A stretch of DNA of 47,866 bases, from NCBI GenBank assembly GCA_030729785.1, contig JANQWS010000096.1:1-47866 (forward strand), written 5' to 3'. This stretch comes from Algoriphagus sp. GTDB taxonomy: Bacteria; Bacteroidota; Bacteroidia; Cytophagales; Cyclobacteriaceae. Shown in pieces: positions 34,336 to 42,213 of the stretch. The position numbers were made by a program, and so were the translations under genes. Below the pieces are notes generated by a model. The model was not told where the DNA came from and did not search any database. It worked only from the letters and a program-made list of their open reading frames with translations. The number at the start of each line of letters is the position of its first letter. The first letter of the stretch is position 1.

Positions 34336-35406
34336 TTAACTCCAGGCCTTTTTCAAAAAGCGAAGCCAATTTCCATGCATTACCTTTTGTACATCTTCTT
34401 CTGAGTAGCCTCTCGCCCGAAGTAGGCCAGGGATTTTTTGCAAGTCTGCGATAGTTTCCAAATCCGAAGGGCACTGTTCCTTTCCAAACGCTCCATCCAA
34501 ATCTGAGCCAATGCCAATGTGATTGGCATTTCCTGCCAACTGGCAAATATGATCCAGGTGATCAAGAAGCGTAGCCAAGGTTACGTTTCGCTCCTTTGGG
34601 GTACTTTCGCCGCGTATCCAGCCTGGGCTTAGCATCCAGGCATCAAATACCCCGCCTATCACTGCTCCACGAGCAATCAAGGCCTTGATCATCTCATCGG
34701 AAAACTGACGGTTGTGGTCTACTAGCGCGCGGCAATTGTTGTGACTCGCCCATACAGGTCCTTGGAAATGATCCAAGGCATCCCAAAATGCCAAATCACA
34801 AAGGTGGGTGGCATCTAAGATGATTCCCAATTCTTCCATTTTGCGCAGCAAGTCCTTCCCCTGTTGAGAAAGTGGTAAGGAGGCGTCAGTGCCGAATGCA
34901 TACCTTCCCGGGCCATAATGGGCGGGTCCCAGTGCTCTCAAACCATTTTCGTAGGCTGTTTCAAGGTAGTCTAGCGACACGATCGAGTCGGCTCCTTCCA
35001 GAGATAAGATGTACCCAATTGCTTTTTGACTTTTATCTTCCCCAGCATTCCAGTAGGCCAAATGTGCCTGCAGCTCCTGCCAATTTCGAATTTGCTTCAG
35101 TTCGCCCTGCTTTTCCATGGCACTATACCAGGCAAGTTGTCCTTGGGTATGCGCCCATGCCTGCTGCGGAGAGTGCCAGCCTGGTAGCGGATTGTCTGGT
35201 TCTACAAAGCGTGCAATTTGCGTAGCGACTACTAGGCCTACGTTTCCTTTACGAAGCTCAGGAAGCGATACGGTTGCATTGCCTCGGTCGGGCTTGTCAG
35301 TCATCCCCTGCTCTCGAGCATTGATCTCCGCGACAGGGCGGGTGAGGTCCCGGTTCCACTCCATCGCATTCATGCTCAGGTCCAGGTGTGCGTCGATGGT
35401 AAACAT
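34336..35406 (-). CDS. M19 membrane-dipeptidase family metallopeptidase (second copy)
   Basis: A 356-residue zinc hydrolase: first metal motif DAHLDL at 5-10, Glu in LSLEGADSI, His ligands in LDATHLCD and VWASHNNCRAL, and GIGSDLDGAFG near the C-terminus. There is no signal peptide. It resembles the dipeptidase/D-aminopeptidase branch of M19 more than the protein at 16908-17894, with which it shares only family motifs. One base separates its ATG from the upstream methyltransferase stop, so the pair is an operon. Confidence 0.93.
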   Translation of the reverse strand: MFTIDAHLDLSMNAMEWNRDLTRPVAEINAREQGMTDKPDRGNATVSLPELRKGNVGLVVATQIARFVEPDNPLPGWHSPQQAWAHTQGQLAWYSAMEKQGELKQIRNWQELQAHLAYWNAGEDKSQKAIGYILSLEGADSIVSLDYLETAYENGLRALGPAHYGPGRYAFGTDASLPLSQQGKDLLRKMEELGIILDATHLCDLAFWDALDHFQGPVWASHNNCRALVDHNRQFSDEMIKALIARGAVIGGVFDAWMLSPGWIRGESTPKERNVTLATLLDHLDHICQLAGNANHIGIGSDLDGAFGKEQCPSDLETIADLQKIPGLLRARGYSEEDVQKVMHGNWLRFLKKAWS

Positions 35407-35407
35407 G

Positions 35408-36118
35408 TTAGAAGGCTTGGAGGATAAATACGGCAGGTACTTTATGAAGGTCTAGCGGGTGTTTTTTCCAGTCCGCAATGGTTTTGGTTTGGATCAACTC
35501 GTCGGCAGCAGTGAGGTTTTTGGCGATGCACAACTTGGTATGTGGTGCCAGCGTAGACAGCGCATCGGCCAGCAATTGATTGTTGCGAAAAGGCGTTTCC
35601 ATAAAAAGTTGGGCCCTTTTTTCCCGAAGGGATTCCAGCTCCAATTTTTTTAAAGTAGACGCTCTTTCTTTTTTATCGATGGGTAAATACCCATGAAAGG
35701 CAAAGGACTGCCCTGAAAATCCAGAACCCATCAGCGCCAAAAACATGGAACTTGGTCCCGAGATAGGCACCACTTGAATTCCTTTTTGATGCGCATATGC
35801 TACTGCTAGGGCACCTGGATCAGCAATACCCGGGCAGCCCGCTTCGGAAATCACCCCAATGTCGACTCCACTCAAGAGCGGGAGCATCAAGTGAGCGATT
35901 TGCTCTGGCGGGGTATCTTTATCTAGAATTTCAAGGTGCAGCGCTTCGATGTTGACTCCCAACTTCAAACTGGATATGTAGCGCCGTGCAGTCCGCAAAT
36001 TTTCAACTAAAAAATAGGTGGTATGGGCAATTACCTCCCGAACCTGTGGAGAAATTACTTCCATTGCCGTGTTTTCAGCGAGCACATTGGGGATTAAGAA
36101 TAGTTTTCCTTGAGGCAT
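35408..36118 (-). CDS. RsmI-like SAM-dependent methyltransferase (tetrapyrrole methylase fold)
   Basis: A 236-residue protein opening GKLFLIPNVL, with VISEAGCPGIADPG (SAM-site loop of RsmI), PISGPSSMFLALMGSGF and METPFRNN, the motif set of the RsmI/YraL group. RsmI 2'-O-methylates C1402 of 16S rRNA. Bacteroidota often carry both RsmI and this shorter relative, which starts with IPN rather than the GTPIGNL of true RsmI, so the target is not certain. Confidence 0.85.
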   Translation of the reverse strand: MPQGKLFLIPNVLAENTAMEVISPQVREVIAHTTYFLVENLRTARRYISSLKLGVNIEALHLEILDKDTPPEQIAHLMLPLLSGVDIGVISEAGCPGIADPGALAVAYAHQKGIQVVPISGPSSMFLALMGSGFSGQSFAFHGYLPIDKKERASTLKKLELESLREKRAQLFMETPFRNNQLLADALSTLAPHTKLCIAKNLTAADELIQTKTIADWKKHPLDLHKVPAVFILQAF

Positions 36119-36204
36119 GTACAGGAGGAATTGATGTTTAAAGTTAAAATTTAATGTATGAAATCCGTACCTTAATCGGGTATATACTTTCTCCAGTTCC
36201 TGTC

Positions 36205-37539
36205 ATGCTCAAAAAACCCCTTCTCTTTGCTTGCTTGTTTTTACTTAGCATCCCCTCTTTTTCCCAACACCTCAAAGCCCTAGTGGGAGGAACCCTAATC
36301 GATGGATTTGGTGGAACGCCTATCCGTAATTCTGTGATTATCGTGGAAGGGGAGCGGATCAAGGCCATTGGACAAGTGGGAAGCCTGACCATTCCTGCCG
36401 GAGCAGAAGTGATTTCCACCGAAGGCATGAGTGTATTGCCTGGGCTTTGGGACATGCACGTACACCTGATGCTCAATGGGCACAGCGACTACACGCATTG
36501 GGATAGCACCTACATCGATGTATTTGAGTCGGTGATTATGCCTTCATCAGCCCATCAGTTGTTGATGGCAGGAGTGACCAGCGCCCGTGATTTGGGAGCT
36601 CCACTTGAGGCCAGCATCAATGTCAAAAAGCGCATCCAAAATGGGGAAATTCCAGGACCTACCATCTATGTGTCTGGGCCATTTATCCAAAAAGCACCCT
36701 ATCCCAACACAGAAGCCTTTCGCTGGGGAGTAAACGGCGCAGCAGATGCCCGAGCAAAAGTAAAGAAACTCATTGATGCGGGGGTGGACGTCATCAAACT
36801 CATCGACCAAGACCAAATGACCTTGGAGGAGGCCAAAGCCGTGGTGGACGAAGCACACAAGTATGGAAAAATGGTGGTAGGCCACTCCCACCGTCCTGAC
36901 GAAATTCGAATCGGACTCCAAATTGGGGTGGATAATTTTGAGCATACGGGTTTGAGCAGCGCTCCCGAATACCCAGAAGATATCATGAAGCTGATGAAAG
37001 AACGCGCAGCGAAAATGAATTTGGGGCCTCTTTTCTGGACGCCAACCGTAGAAGGGCTTTTCAATTACGAGTATGTACGAGACAACCCCGAAAAACTAGA
37101 CGATACTTCTTGGCATTTGGGGCTACCTGACTCCATCATCAGAGACATTCGGGCCTCGCTCCGATTCCCTGGTAGAATGTCCTACTTTCAACTTACCCCA
37201 GTGCGTAAGCCTACCCTAGACCGTAAGTTTGCCCAACTCAAAGAAAGTGGGGTGGTGATGCTCGTCGGTACGGATAGCGGCATCCCGATGAAATTTCACA
37301 GCCAAAGCACCTGGAATGAATTAGATGTATGGGTCAACCAGTTTGGAATGGATCCCTTGCTCACCATCAAAGCAGCGACCTACTGGCCAGCCGTAGCCAT
37401 GAAGGTAGAAAAAGATTACGGCACCATTTCCGAAGGAAAATATGCAGACATCATCGCGGTAAGGGGAGATGTGTTGCGCTACATCAACTTGCTACAGGAT
37501 GTGGACATGGTAATGAAGCATGGAAAGAAGGTGAAGTGA
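36205..37539 (+). CDS. Exported amidohydrolase-family protein
   Basis: From the ATG at 36205 it has 444 residues. A signal peptide ends near residue 20 (SIPSFS-Q), so it is periplasmic or secreted. The metal motif DMHVHLM has HVH at 85-87; VDVIKLIDQ holds the usual carbamylated Lys; VVGHSHRP and NFEHTGL supply His ligands; and VGTDSGIP carries the catalytic Asp. The closing GTISEGKYADIIAV strand is typical. Relatives are imidazolonepropionase-like or prolidase-type hydrolases; the substrate is unknown. A frame to 36154 would precede the signal peptide. Confidence 0.88.
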   Translation: MLKKPLLFACLFLLSIPSFSQHLKALVGGTLIDGFGGTPIRNSVIIVEGERIKAIGQVGSLTIPAGAEVISTEGMSVLPGLWDMHVHLMLNGHSDYTHWDSTYIDVFESVIMPSSAHQLLMAGVTSARDLGAPLEASINVKKRIQNGEIPGPTIYVSGPFIQKAPYPNTEAFRWGVNGAADARAKVKKLIDAGVDVIKLIDQDQMTLEEAKAVVDEAHKYGKMVVGHSHRPDEIRIGLQIGVDNFEHTGLSSAPEYPEDIMKLMKERAAKMNLGPLFWTPTVEGLFNYEYVRDNPEKLDDTSWHLGLPDSIIRDIRASLRFPGRMSYFQLTPVRKPTLDRKFAQLKESGVVMLVGTDSGIPMKFHSQSTWNELDVWVNQFGMDPLLTIKAATYWPAVAMKVEKDYGTISEGKYADIIAVRGDVLRYINLLQDVDMVMKHGKKVK

Positions 37540-37542
37540 AAT

Positions 37543-37584
37543 GGTCGACGGATAATGATCGACGGTCCACAGCCGTTTCATGGC
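37543..37584. repeat. Heptad-period repeat block, GGTCGAC/GGTCCAC type
   Basis: Beginning 4 bases after the amidohydrolase stop, six 7-bp units run in register, including GGTCGAC at 37543, GATCGAC at 37557 and GGTCCAC at 37564. The rest of the gap to 37677 shows nothing clear. Confidence 0.6.
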
Positions 37585-37677
37585 CCAAATCAGCTTAGTA
37601 TTTATTTAATAGAGAGAGTAGGGCCAGCATTGGACTTTCGAGCGCTGAATAAAGTGTTTTTGCAGCGAATCAGATTT

Positions 37678-38643
37678 TCAATTGGCCTTATTGATCGAAT
37701 TTACAATCACCAAAATCATCAGGTCCTTTTCCTCGGGCTTGCTCAACGCTACCATGAGGGTAATTGCTGCCAGCGCGTTGTTGGCCACTTTTGGAATCCC
37801 TTTCGAGTTAAGCAGGTAGTTGTTTTTGGCTAAGTACCATACAAATAACCAAGCAGCAATTCGCTTGTTTCCATCAGTAAATGAATGGTTCTTCACCACG
37901 AAATAAAGTAAATGAGCTGCCTTTTCCTCGATGCTGGGATAAAGTTCCTTACTATCAAACGTTTGATTGATTGTGGAAATCGAACTTTTGAATGAGTCAT
38001 CTTTTTCATTCCCAAAAAGCAGTGAGCCTCCAAACTTAATGCGGAGTTCTTCGATAGCCACCTTGGCTTCTTGATAAGAAATTTGAAAAATAGAGTTGGG
38101 TTGGACCATTCCCCTCTCAAGATTTTGTTTGTCATACCCATCCAGGATATCCAATCCTAGCGCATAGTCGGCCAAAACATCAATGATTTCCTTGACCTGA
38201 GCTTTTGAAAAATCATCAGAAAGAGCCGCTTCTCGAATCAATTGGAAGGACTGCTGAAGTTGAGAAAGCCTTTCCTGATTTACTGCATAGCCTTTAATCA
38301 AGTAGTCTTTCAATCGTTGGGTAGCCCATTGCCTGAAATGAGTTCCTTCTTTAGACTTTACACGGTAGCCAAGAGAAATAATCACGTCGAGATTATAGAA
38401 TTCTATTTGACGTTCCACCTCTCTTAAACCTTCATTTTGAACTGTCGCAAAATTTGCGACAGTTCCCAACCTAACTAACTCACCTTCGGAAAAAATAGTA
38501 GTCAGATGTTTTCCGATAGTCTTAATATCCCTACCAAATAGTATTGCAATTTGAGAACGATTGAGCCAAACCGTCTCATTTTCAAATCGAACATCGATTT
38601 GAGTTTCTCCTTCGGACCTATAAATTTCTAGGGAACTTTTCAT
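37678..38643 (-). CDS. RhuM-Fic fusion protein
   Basis: A 321-residue protein of two parts. Residues 1-130 match the RhuM (virulence protein) domain: ETVWLNRSQIAILFGRD, TVANFATVQNEG, IEFYNLDVIISLGYRVKS and FRQWATQRLKDYL. The C-terminal half is a Fic/Doc fold with the active-site motif HSFTDGNKR at 253-261, meeting HxFxDGNxR, so AMP transfer (or another NMP/phosphate transfer) to a protein target is possible. No inhibitory-helix motif was recognised. There is no obvious partner gene; it stands alone between an amidohydrolase and an esterase. A perfect 27-bp DNA palindrome lies inside the coding region. Confidence 0.88.
   Translation of the reverse strand: MKSSLEIYRSEGETQIDVRFENETVWLNRSQIAILFGRDIKTIGKHLTTIFSEGELVRLGTVANFATVQNEGLREVERQIEFYNLDVIISLGYRVKSKEGTHFRQWATQRLKDYLIKGYAVNQERLSQLQQSFQLIREAALSDDFSKAQVKEIIDVLADYALGLDILDGYDKQNLERGMVQPNSIFQISYQEAKVAIEELRIKFGGSLLFGNEKDDSFKSSISTINQTFDSKELYPSIEEKAAHLLYFVVKNHSFTDGNKRIAAWLFVWYLAKNNYLLNSKGIPKVANNALAAITLMVALSKPEEKDLMILVIVNSINKAN
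38439..38465. repeat. 27-bp palindrome inside the RhuM-Fic coding sequence
   Basis: Arms GAACTGTCGCAAA at 38439-38451 and TTTGCGACAGTTC at 38453-38465 flank a single A. It encodes about residues 60-68 (the GTVANFATVQ segment). Its 19-bp core TGTCGCAAAATTTGCGACA occurs again exactly at 38761-38779. No T-run follows on the gene strand. Confidence 0.8.
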
Positions 38644-38670
38644 AGTTAAAAAAATTGGGTTTAGTTATCC

Positions 38671-38698
38671 TTAAGATAGGGTATTAACCCGATAACAA
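38671..38698 (-). promoter_or_regulatory. RhuM-Fic promoter with palindrome in the spacer
   Basis: On the minus strand, TTG (38698-38696) and TATCTTAA (38678-38671, six of eight matches to TAnnTTTG) are 17 bases apart. The spacer is largely the palindrome GGGTTAATACCC (38690-38679), well placed for a repressor. The ATG is 28 bases downstream. Confidence 0.4.
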
Positions 38699-38756
38699 CA
38701 CGTTTTTCGATTCCTAAATCGCCTAAAAAAATCCTCAAACCAAAAACATTAAAAAC

Positions 38757-38783
38757 GAGCTGTCGCAAAATTTGCGACAACTC
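38757..38783 (-). terminator. Palindromic terminator of the esterase gene
   Basis: GAG.TGTCGCAAA at 38757-38769 and TTTGCGACA.CTC at 38771-38783 pair around an A, with one mismatch near the base of the stem. On the minus strand it starts 6 bases after the esterase stop and runs into GTTTTTAATGTTTTT, a good intrinsic-terminator layout. Its core is identical to the palindrome inside the next gene. Confidence 0.7.
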
Positions 38784-38788
38784 AAATT

Positions 38789-39547
38789 TTAGCCTAAAAA
38801 CTTTCGCATCGCTGCCACCACTGCCTGCGGCTGCTCGGCATGTAGCCAGTGCCCTGCATTGGGAATAGAGATCCAGGTACAATTTGGGAAATGTCGCTTC
38901 ATATCCGAAAGGTCTTTCTCTTGGATATAGGAGGAATTGGCGCCTCCTAAAAATAAGGTCGGTCCCTCAAAAACGGTTTCTTCATCCAAGGCTTTCCCTA
39001 CTTCTTCGATGTGTTGGGTGATTACCGAAAGGTTGATTTTCCATGCAAATCCGTTCGCATCCCTACCCAAACTTTTTAGCAAAAATTGGCGAATTCCCAA
39101 TTCCGGAATGTAGGGAGCGAGTAGATCATCTGCTTCTTTTCTAGATTGGAGTTGGGAGAGATCAAGCGCATTTAATCCTTCCAAAATCACTTGGTGGTGA
39201 ATGGGGTAATACCTCGGGGCAATATCTCCAACGATGAGTTTGCTTACCCGTTCTGGGTACTGCACCGCAAAATTCATCACGGTCTTTCCTCCCATGGAAT
39301 GCCCCATCAAATATACGGAGTCCAAGCCCTCGGCATCCAGCAGCTCGAGCAAATCTTCCACCATGACCCCATAATTCCATTCGGTAGAATGGGGGGAATC
39401 CCCATGGTTGCGCTGATCTACGAGGTACAAGGTGTAGTGCTCCACTAGTTCCTTGGCAATGGAAAACCAGTTGTCTAAGGAACCAAAAAGGCCATGGAGG
39501 ATAACCAAGGGCGGGCCGGAGCCGGATTTTTTAAAGTTTAATTGCAT
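38789..39547 (-). CDS. Alpha/beta-hydrolase, YbfF-type esterase
   Basis: A 252-residue hydrolase: oxyanion region ILHGLFGSLDNW, VDQRNHGDSPHS, nucleophile elbow GHSMGG at 82-87 with Ser84, and the C-terminal His in IPNAGHWLHAEQP. The RNHG and GHSMGGKTVMNFA segments match the YbfF/ABHD11-like esterases acting on short acyl esters or thioesters. There is no signal peptide. Heptad repeats sit directly ahead of the start. Confidence 0.9.
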   Translation of the reverse strand: MQLNFKKSGSGPPLVILHGLFGSLDNWFSIAKELVEHYTLYLVDQRNHGDSPHSTEWNYGVMVEDLLELLDAEGLDSVYLMGHSMGGKTVMNFAVQYPERVSKLIVGDIAPRYYPIHHQVILEGLNALDLSQLQSRKEADDLLAPYIPELGIRQFLLKSLGRDANGFAWKINLSVITQHIEEVGKALDEETVFEGPTLFLGGANSSYIQEKDLSDMKRHFPNCTWISIPNAGHWLHAEQPQAVVAAMRKFLG

Positions 39548-39553
39548 TTTGAA

Positions 39554-39588
39554 AGTACGAATTACGAAATACGAATTACGCGGCTACG
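39554..39588. repeat. Heptad-period repeat block, TACGAAN type
   Basis: Five 7-bp units, among them AGTACGA at 39554, ATTACGA at 39561 and AATACGA at 39568, six bases upstream of the esterase start. This is the most regular TACGA tract in the window. Confidence 0.7.
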
Positions 39589-39602
39589 GATAGAGTTAAG
39601 AA

Positions 39603-39623
39603 GATGGACCGTCGACCGTTGAC
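39603..39623. repeat. Short heptad repeat, GTCGAC type
   Basis: Three 7-bp units, GATGGAC at 39603, CGTCGAC at 39610 and CGTTGAC at 39617, end 6 bases from the pdxJ stop codon. Confidence 0.55.
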
Positions 39624-39629
39624 TAAATT

Positions 39630-40346
39630 TTACAACTCCAATTGGCGACGGTAAAGCTGAATCGTATTCTCCAAACCGTAGTAAAGCGCGTCGCACACCA
39701 AAGCATGCCCGATAGAGACCTCCAAAAGATCGGGGAGGCACTGTTTGAAGTAGGCCAAATTGTGCACGTCCAAATCATGTCCCGCATTGAGCCCCAATCC
39801 AAGTTCAGTGGCCAACTTGGCCACCTCCACATACGGCTGCACGGCTTTTTCCCGATCCAAGGGATAGCCTGCCGCATAGGGTTCGGTATACAACTCTACC
39901 CGATCCGTACCGGTAAGCTTGGCTGATTCAAAATACTTGGCTTCTGGATTGATGAAGATGGATACCCGAGTACCCATTGCTTTGAGTTCCGCCACGATGT
40001 CTGTGAGAAAAGAAAGGTGGGTGATCGTATCCCAACCTGTATTGGAGGTAATGGCATTGGGTGGATCGGGCACTAGCGTGGCTTGTACAGGCCTTACTTC
40101 GCGTATCAGTTGCATGAATCGAGCATCAGGATACCCTTCTATATTAAATTCTGTGCGTAGCACCTGGGCCAAATCTACTGCATCTTGGAAGCGAATGTGC
40201 CGCTCGTCAGGTCGTGGGTGCACTGTAATTCCTTGCGCACCAAAGCGTTCGCAGTCCAAAGCCACTTGCACTACATTGGGGTTATTGGCCCCCCTTGCAT
40301 TTCGGAGAGTCGCAATCTTATTGATATTTACACTTAGCTTTGTCAT
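39630..40346 (-). CDS. pdxJ: Pyridoxine 5'-phosphate synthase
   Basis: A 238-residue TIM barrel that condenses 1-deoxyxylulose 5-phosphate with 3-amino-2-oxopropyl phosphate, the last step of the DXP-dependent vitamin B6 route. [29 protein letters not shown] (catalytic His and phosphate-site Arg), [15 protein letters not shown] and [10 protein letters not shown] are family signatures. Length and start are normal. Confidence 0.96.
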   Translation of the reverse strand: MTKLSVNINKIATLRNARGANNPNVVQVALDCERFGAQGITVHPRPDERHIRFQDAVDLAQVLRTEFNIEGYPDARFMQLIREVRPVQATLVPDPPNAITSNTGWDTITHLSFLTDIVAELKAMGTRVSIFINPEAKYFESAKLTGTDRVELYTEPYAAGYPLDREKAVQPYVEVAKLATELGLGLNAGHDLDVHNLAYFKQCLPDLLEVSIGHALVCDALYYGLENTIQLYRRQLEL

Positions 40347-40394
40347 GTCGGCACCGAAAAAAAGGTATTTTTACAGGGTTACTTTAGTATAACA

Positions 40395-40402
40395 CAAAAC
40401 TA
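40395..40402 (-). promoter_or_regulatory. Candidate -7 box for pdxJ
   Basis: TAGTTTTG on the minus strand is a perfect TAnnTTTG, 48 bases before the pdxJ ATG and only 6 bases from the divergent yqeY ATG at 40409, so the pdxJ promoter would abut the yqeY coding region. Confidence 0.4.
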
Positions 40403-40408
40403 AAACTT

Positions 40409-40861
40409 ATGGCTTTAAAGCAGCGAATAGAAACTGAAATAAAATCGGCAATGATCGCCAAAGACAAGGTACGCTTGACTGCCTTACGTGCTGTCAAGTC
40501 CTTGATTTTACTGGAGGAAACAAAGGAAGGATTTTCTGGTGCCCTGACTGAGGAAGAGGAACTAAAACTACTTACCAAAGCAGCAAAGCAGCGAAAAGAT
40601 TCCGCTGAGATTTATGAAAAACAAAACCGCGTCGATCTCTTAGAGGTGGAACTAGCAGAATTGGCAGTCATTCAGGAATTTTTACCAAAAGCACTTTCTG
40701 AAGAAGAGCTGACCCAGGCCATTCAAGAAATTATTGTGCGAGTTGGTGCTACAGGCCCTCAGGATATGGGAAAAGTAATGGGGATGGCAAGCAAGGAACT
40801 GGCAGGAAAGGCAGATGGCAAAGCCATTGCCGATCGAGTGAAAACCCTTTTAGCAAAATAA
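40409..40861 (+). CDS. yqeY: GatB/YqeY domain protein
   Basis: A 150-residue protein: IETEIKSAMIAKDKVRLTALRAVKSLI and KAAKQRKDSAEIYEKQNR, then ELAVIQEFLPK, DMGKVMGMASKEL and KADGKAIADRVKTLL, the complete YqeY pattern. It resembles the tail domain of the GatB amidotransferase subunit, suggesting tRNA binding, but its role is not established. The stop is followed after one base by the cvpA start. Confidence 0.92.
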   Translation: MALKQRIETEIKSAMIAKDKVRLTALRAVKSLILLEETKEGFSGALTEEEELKLLTKAAKQRKDSAEIYEKQNRVDLLEVELAELAVIQEFLPKALSEEELTQAIQEIIVRVGATGPQDMGKVMGMASKELAGKADGKAIADRVKTLLAK

Positions 40862-40862
40862 T

Positions 40863-41396
40863 TTGGAGCCAATCGACGTCATCCTTTTGCTATTATTGGG
40901 CTTAGGGGCCTATGAGGGCTACAAAAAAGGCCTGTTAATGAGTTTGATTGGACTCTTCGGTTTTGTCTTGGCCATAGTTCTTGGCATTTATTTGATGGAA
41001 GCAGTTGGCAATTGGTTGGCGAGTGAAACTCAACAAAGTGCTTTTGCAATGCCAATTGTGGCGTTTTTGATCGTTTTTTTTAGTACTATATTTTTAGTAC
41101 ACCTAGCAGGTAGGGCTGTCAAAAAAATGATGGGCTTGGTACTTCTTGGAGGCTTAGATAGTATAGGAGGCGCAGTACTTGGACTCGTTCGAACAGGTTT
41201 TTTTATCAGCTTGCTGGTTTGGGTGTTTCTAAAGTTGGAACTTAGCTCCTTTCAGGAGTGGCGCACAAAAAGTGAATTGCTCACCTACCTAGAGCCCCTC
41301 ACCCCAACCGTTCTTGACGTTTTAGATCCGATTCTCCCCACAGTCAAAGATCTAAGCCAAAAATTAATCCAAAAGTTTGATGAAGGGACGAACTAA
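40863..41396 (+). CDS. CvpA-family membrane protein
   Basis: A 177-residue protein with four membrane helices. IDVILLLLLGLGAYEGYKKGLLMSL is the N-terminal CvpA signature, and LGGLDSIGGAVLGLVRTGFFISLL holds the conserved Gly-rich D..GG.(V/L)G motif. The start is TTG at 40863: an in-frame stop lies at 40851-40853 and the first ATG would delete helix 1, so a TTG start is the most economical reading. Family members are linked to colicin V export in E. coli, but the general role is unknown. Confidence 0.85.
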   Translation: MEPIDVILLLLLGLGAYEGYKKGLLMSLIGLFGFVLAIVLGIYLMEAVGNWLASETQQSAFAMPIVAFLIVFFSTIFLVHLAGRAVKKMMGLVLLGGLDSIGGAVLGLVRTGFFISLLVWVFLKLELSSFQEWRTKSELLTYLEPLTPTVLDVLDPILPTVKDLSQKLIQKFDEGTN

Positions 41397-41415
41397 AAAG
41401 GCAGGCCTTTTTTTT
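41395..41415 (+). terminator. Terminator of yqeY-cvpA
   Basis: AAAAAGGC at 41395-41402 and GCCTTTTT at 41405-41412 form a stem overlapping the cvpA stop codon, running into a T-run to 41415. The very small loop means the top of the stem must open in practice. Confidence 0.65.
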
Positions 41416-41426
41416 CGTAACCTTCG

Positions 41427-41468
41427 TTAATCTAGCTTAGCTGCTTATCCACTTTGTCACCGGTAACC
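41427..41468. repeat. Heptad-period repeat block, GGTAACC-TGTCACC type
   Basis: Six 7-bp units in register, including AGCTTAG at 41434, CTGCTTA at 41441, TGTCACC at 41455 and GGTAACC at 41462. The last 28 bases are the reverse complement, with few changes, of the block at 22530-22557. Confidence 0.65.
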
Positions 41469-41504
41469 CAAAAAAAATAAGGTTTATAGTTGATGCAGAT
41501 AAGC

Positions 41505-41525
41505 TGTAGAATGTCGTCTGTCAAC
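41505..41525. repeat. Short heptad repeat next to the lolA stop
   Basis: Three 7-bp units, TGTAGAA at 41505, TGTCGTC at 41512 and TGTCAAC at 41519, end 2 bases before the lolA stop codon. Confidence 0.5.
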
Positions 41526-41527
41526 GA

Positions 41528-42181
41528 TTACCTCAAATCAATCACCTCAATTCCAGGATATTTTTTGAGGTCAAAAGTGAAATGACTTAATGGAAGACTG
41601 GGCGAAGCTTTTAAACTTTTGAAGGTATAGGTAAACTTACCTCCCTGCCCATCCAACATTTCCCAACCTTCAAGCTGCTGGCTGGATTTATCAATTAATA
41701 AACGAACTTGTTGAAATGGGGCATTTGCCTTGACAGCAGTCAATTCCACCACAGCAACTGACTTCCCTTGATAAGTCCTATCGGATAAAAGCTGGTAGTT
41801 GAAGCCGGATTGATACAGGGTATAAATGGTAGTGGGTGTTAGCTCCCCTTCCATCAAAGCCGCATCGTTGATGGTCACCTCCTTGTACCCCCCTGTTTGG
41901 ATAAATGTCCAAACCGTCTTGCCATCGTTGTAAATCTCTTGGTCTGGAAGCTTCAATCGGTATTTATCTCCAAGCACTGCCACTTCTCCAACTTGGCGAT
42001 CACCTGTCCCTCCCTCATCTTGGAAGGTATATTCAAAGCTTGCGGTAAACCCCTTCATGCTTTGAAATTTGGTACGCATTGCATCCAAAACTTCCTTTGC
42101 TTTGGGGTCTTTTTGTGCCAAACTGGGCACTGCTAGTAAAAAAGAAACTAAAAATGGAAGGAAAAGAAGTTTTAAGTTCAT
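41528..42181 (-). CDS. lolA: LolA-family outer-membrane lipoprotein carrier
   Basis: A 217-residue exported protein: signal peptide 1-22 ending VPSLAQ, then AKEVLDAMRTKFQSMKGFTASFEYTF, the LolA/LolB-like opening helix and strand, and a beta-rich body with EIYNDGKTVWTFI and VRLLIDKSSQQLEGWEMLD. LolA ferries lipoproteins across the periplasm. The adjacency ftsK-lolA is common in many bacteria and supports the call. It begins 32 bases after ftsK. Confidence 0.9.
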   Translation of the reverse strand: MNLKLLFLPFLVSFLLAVPSLAQKDPKAKEVLDAMRTKFQSMKGFTASFEYTFQDEGGTGDRQVGEVAVLGDKYRLKLPDQEIYNDGKTVWTFIQTGGYKEVTINDAALMEGELTPTTIYTLYQSGFNYQLLSDRTYQGKSVAVVELTAVKANAPFQQVRLLIDKSSQQLEGWEMLDGQGGKFTYTFKSLKASPSLPLSHFTFDLKKYPGIEVIDLR

Positions 42182-42213
42182 GGGAATGAATGCCCTAATT
42201 CACTAGGCACCAA

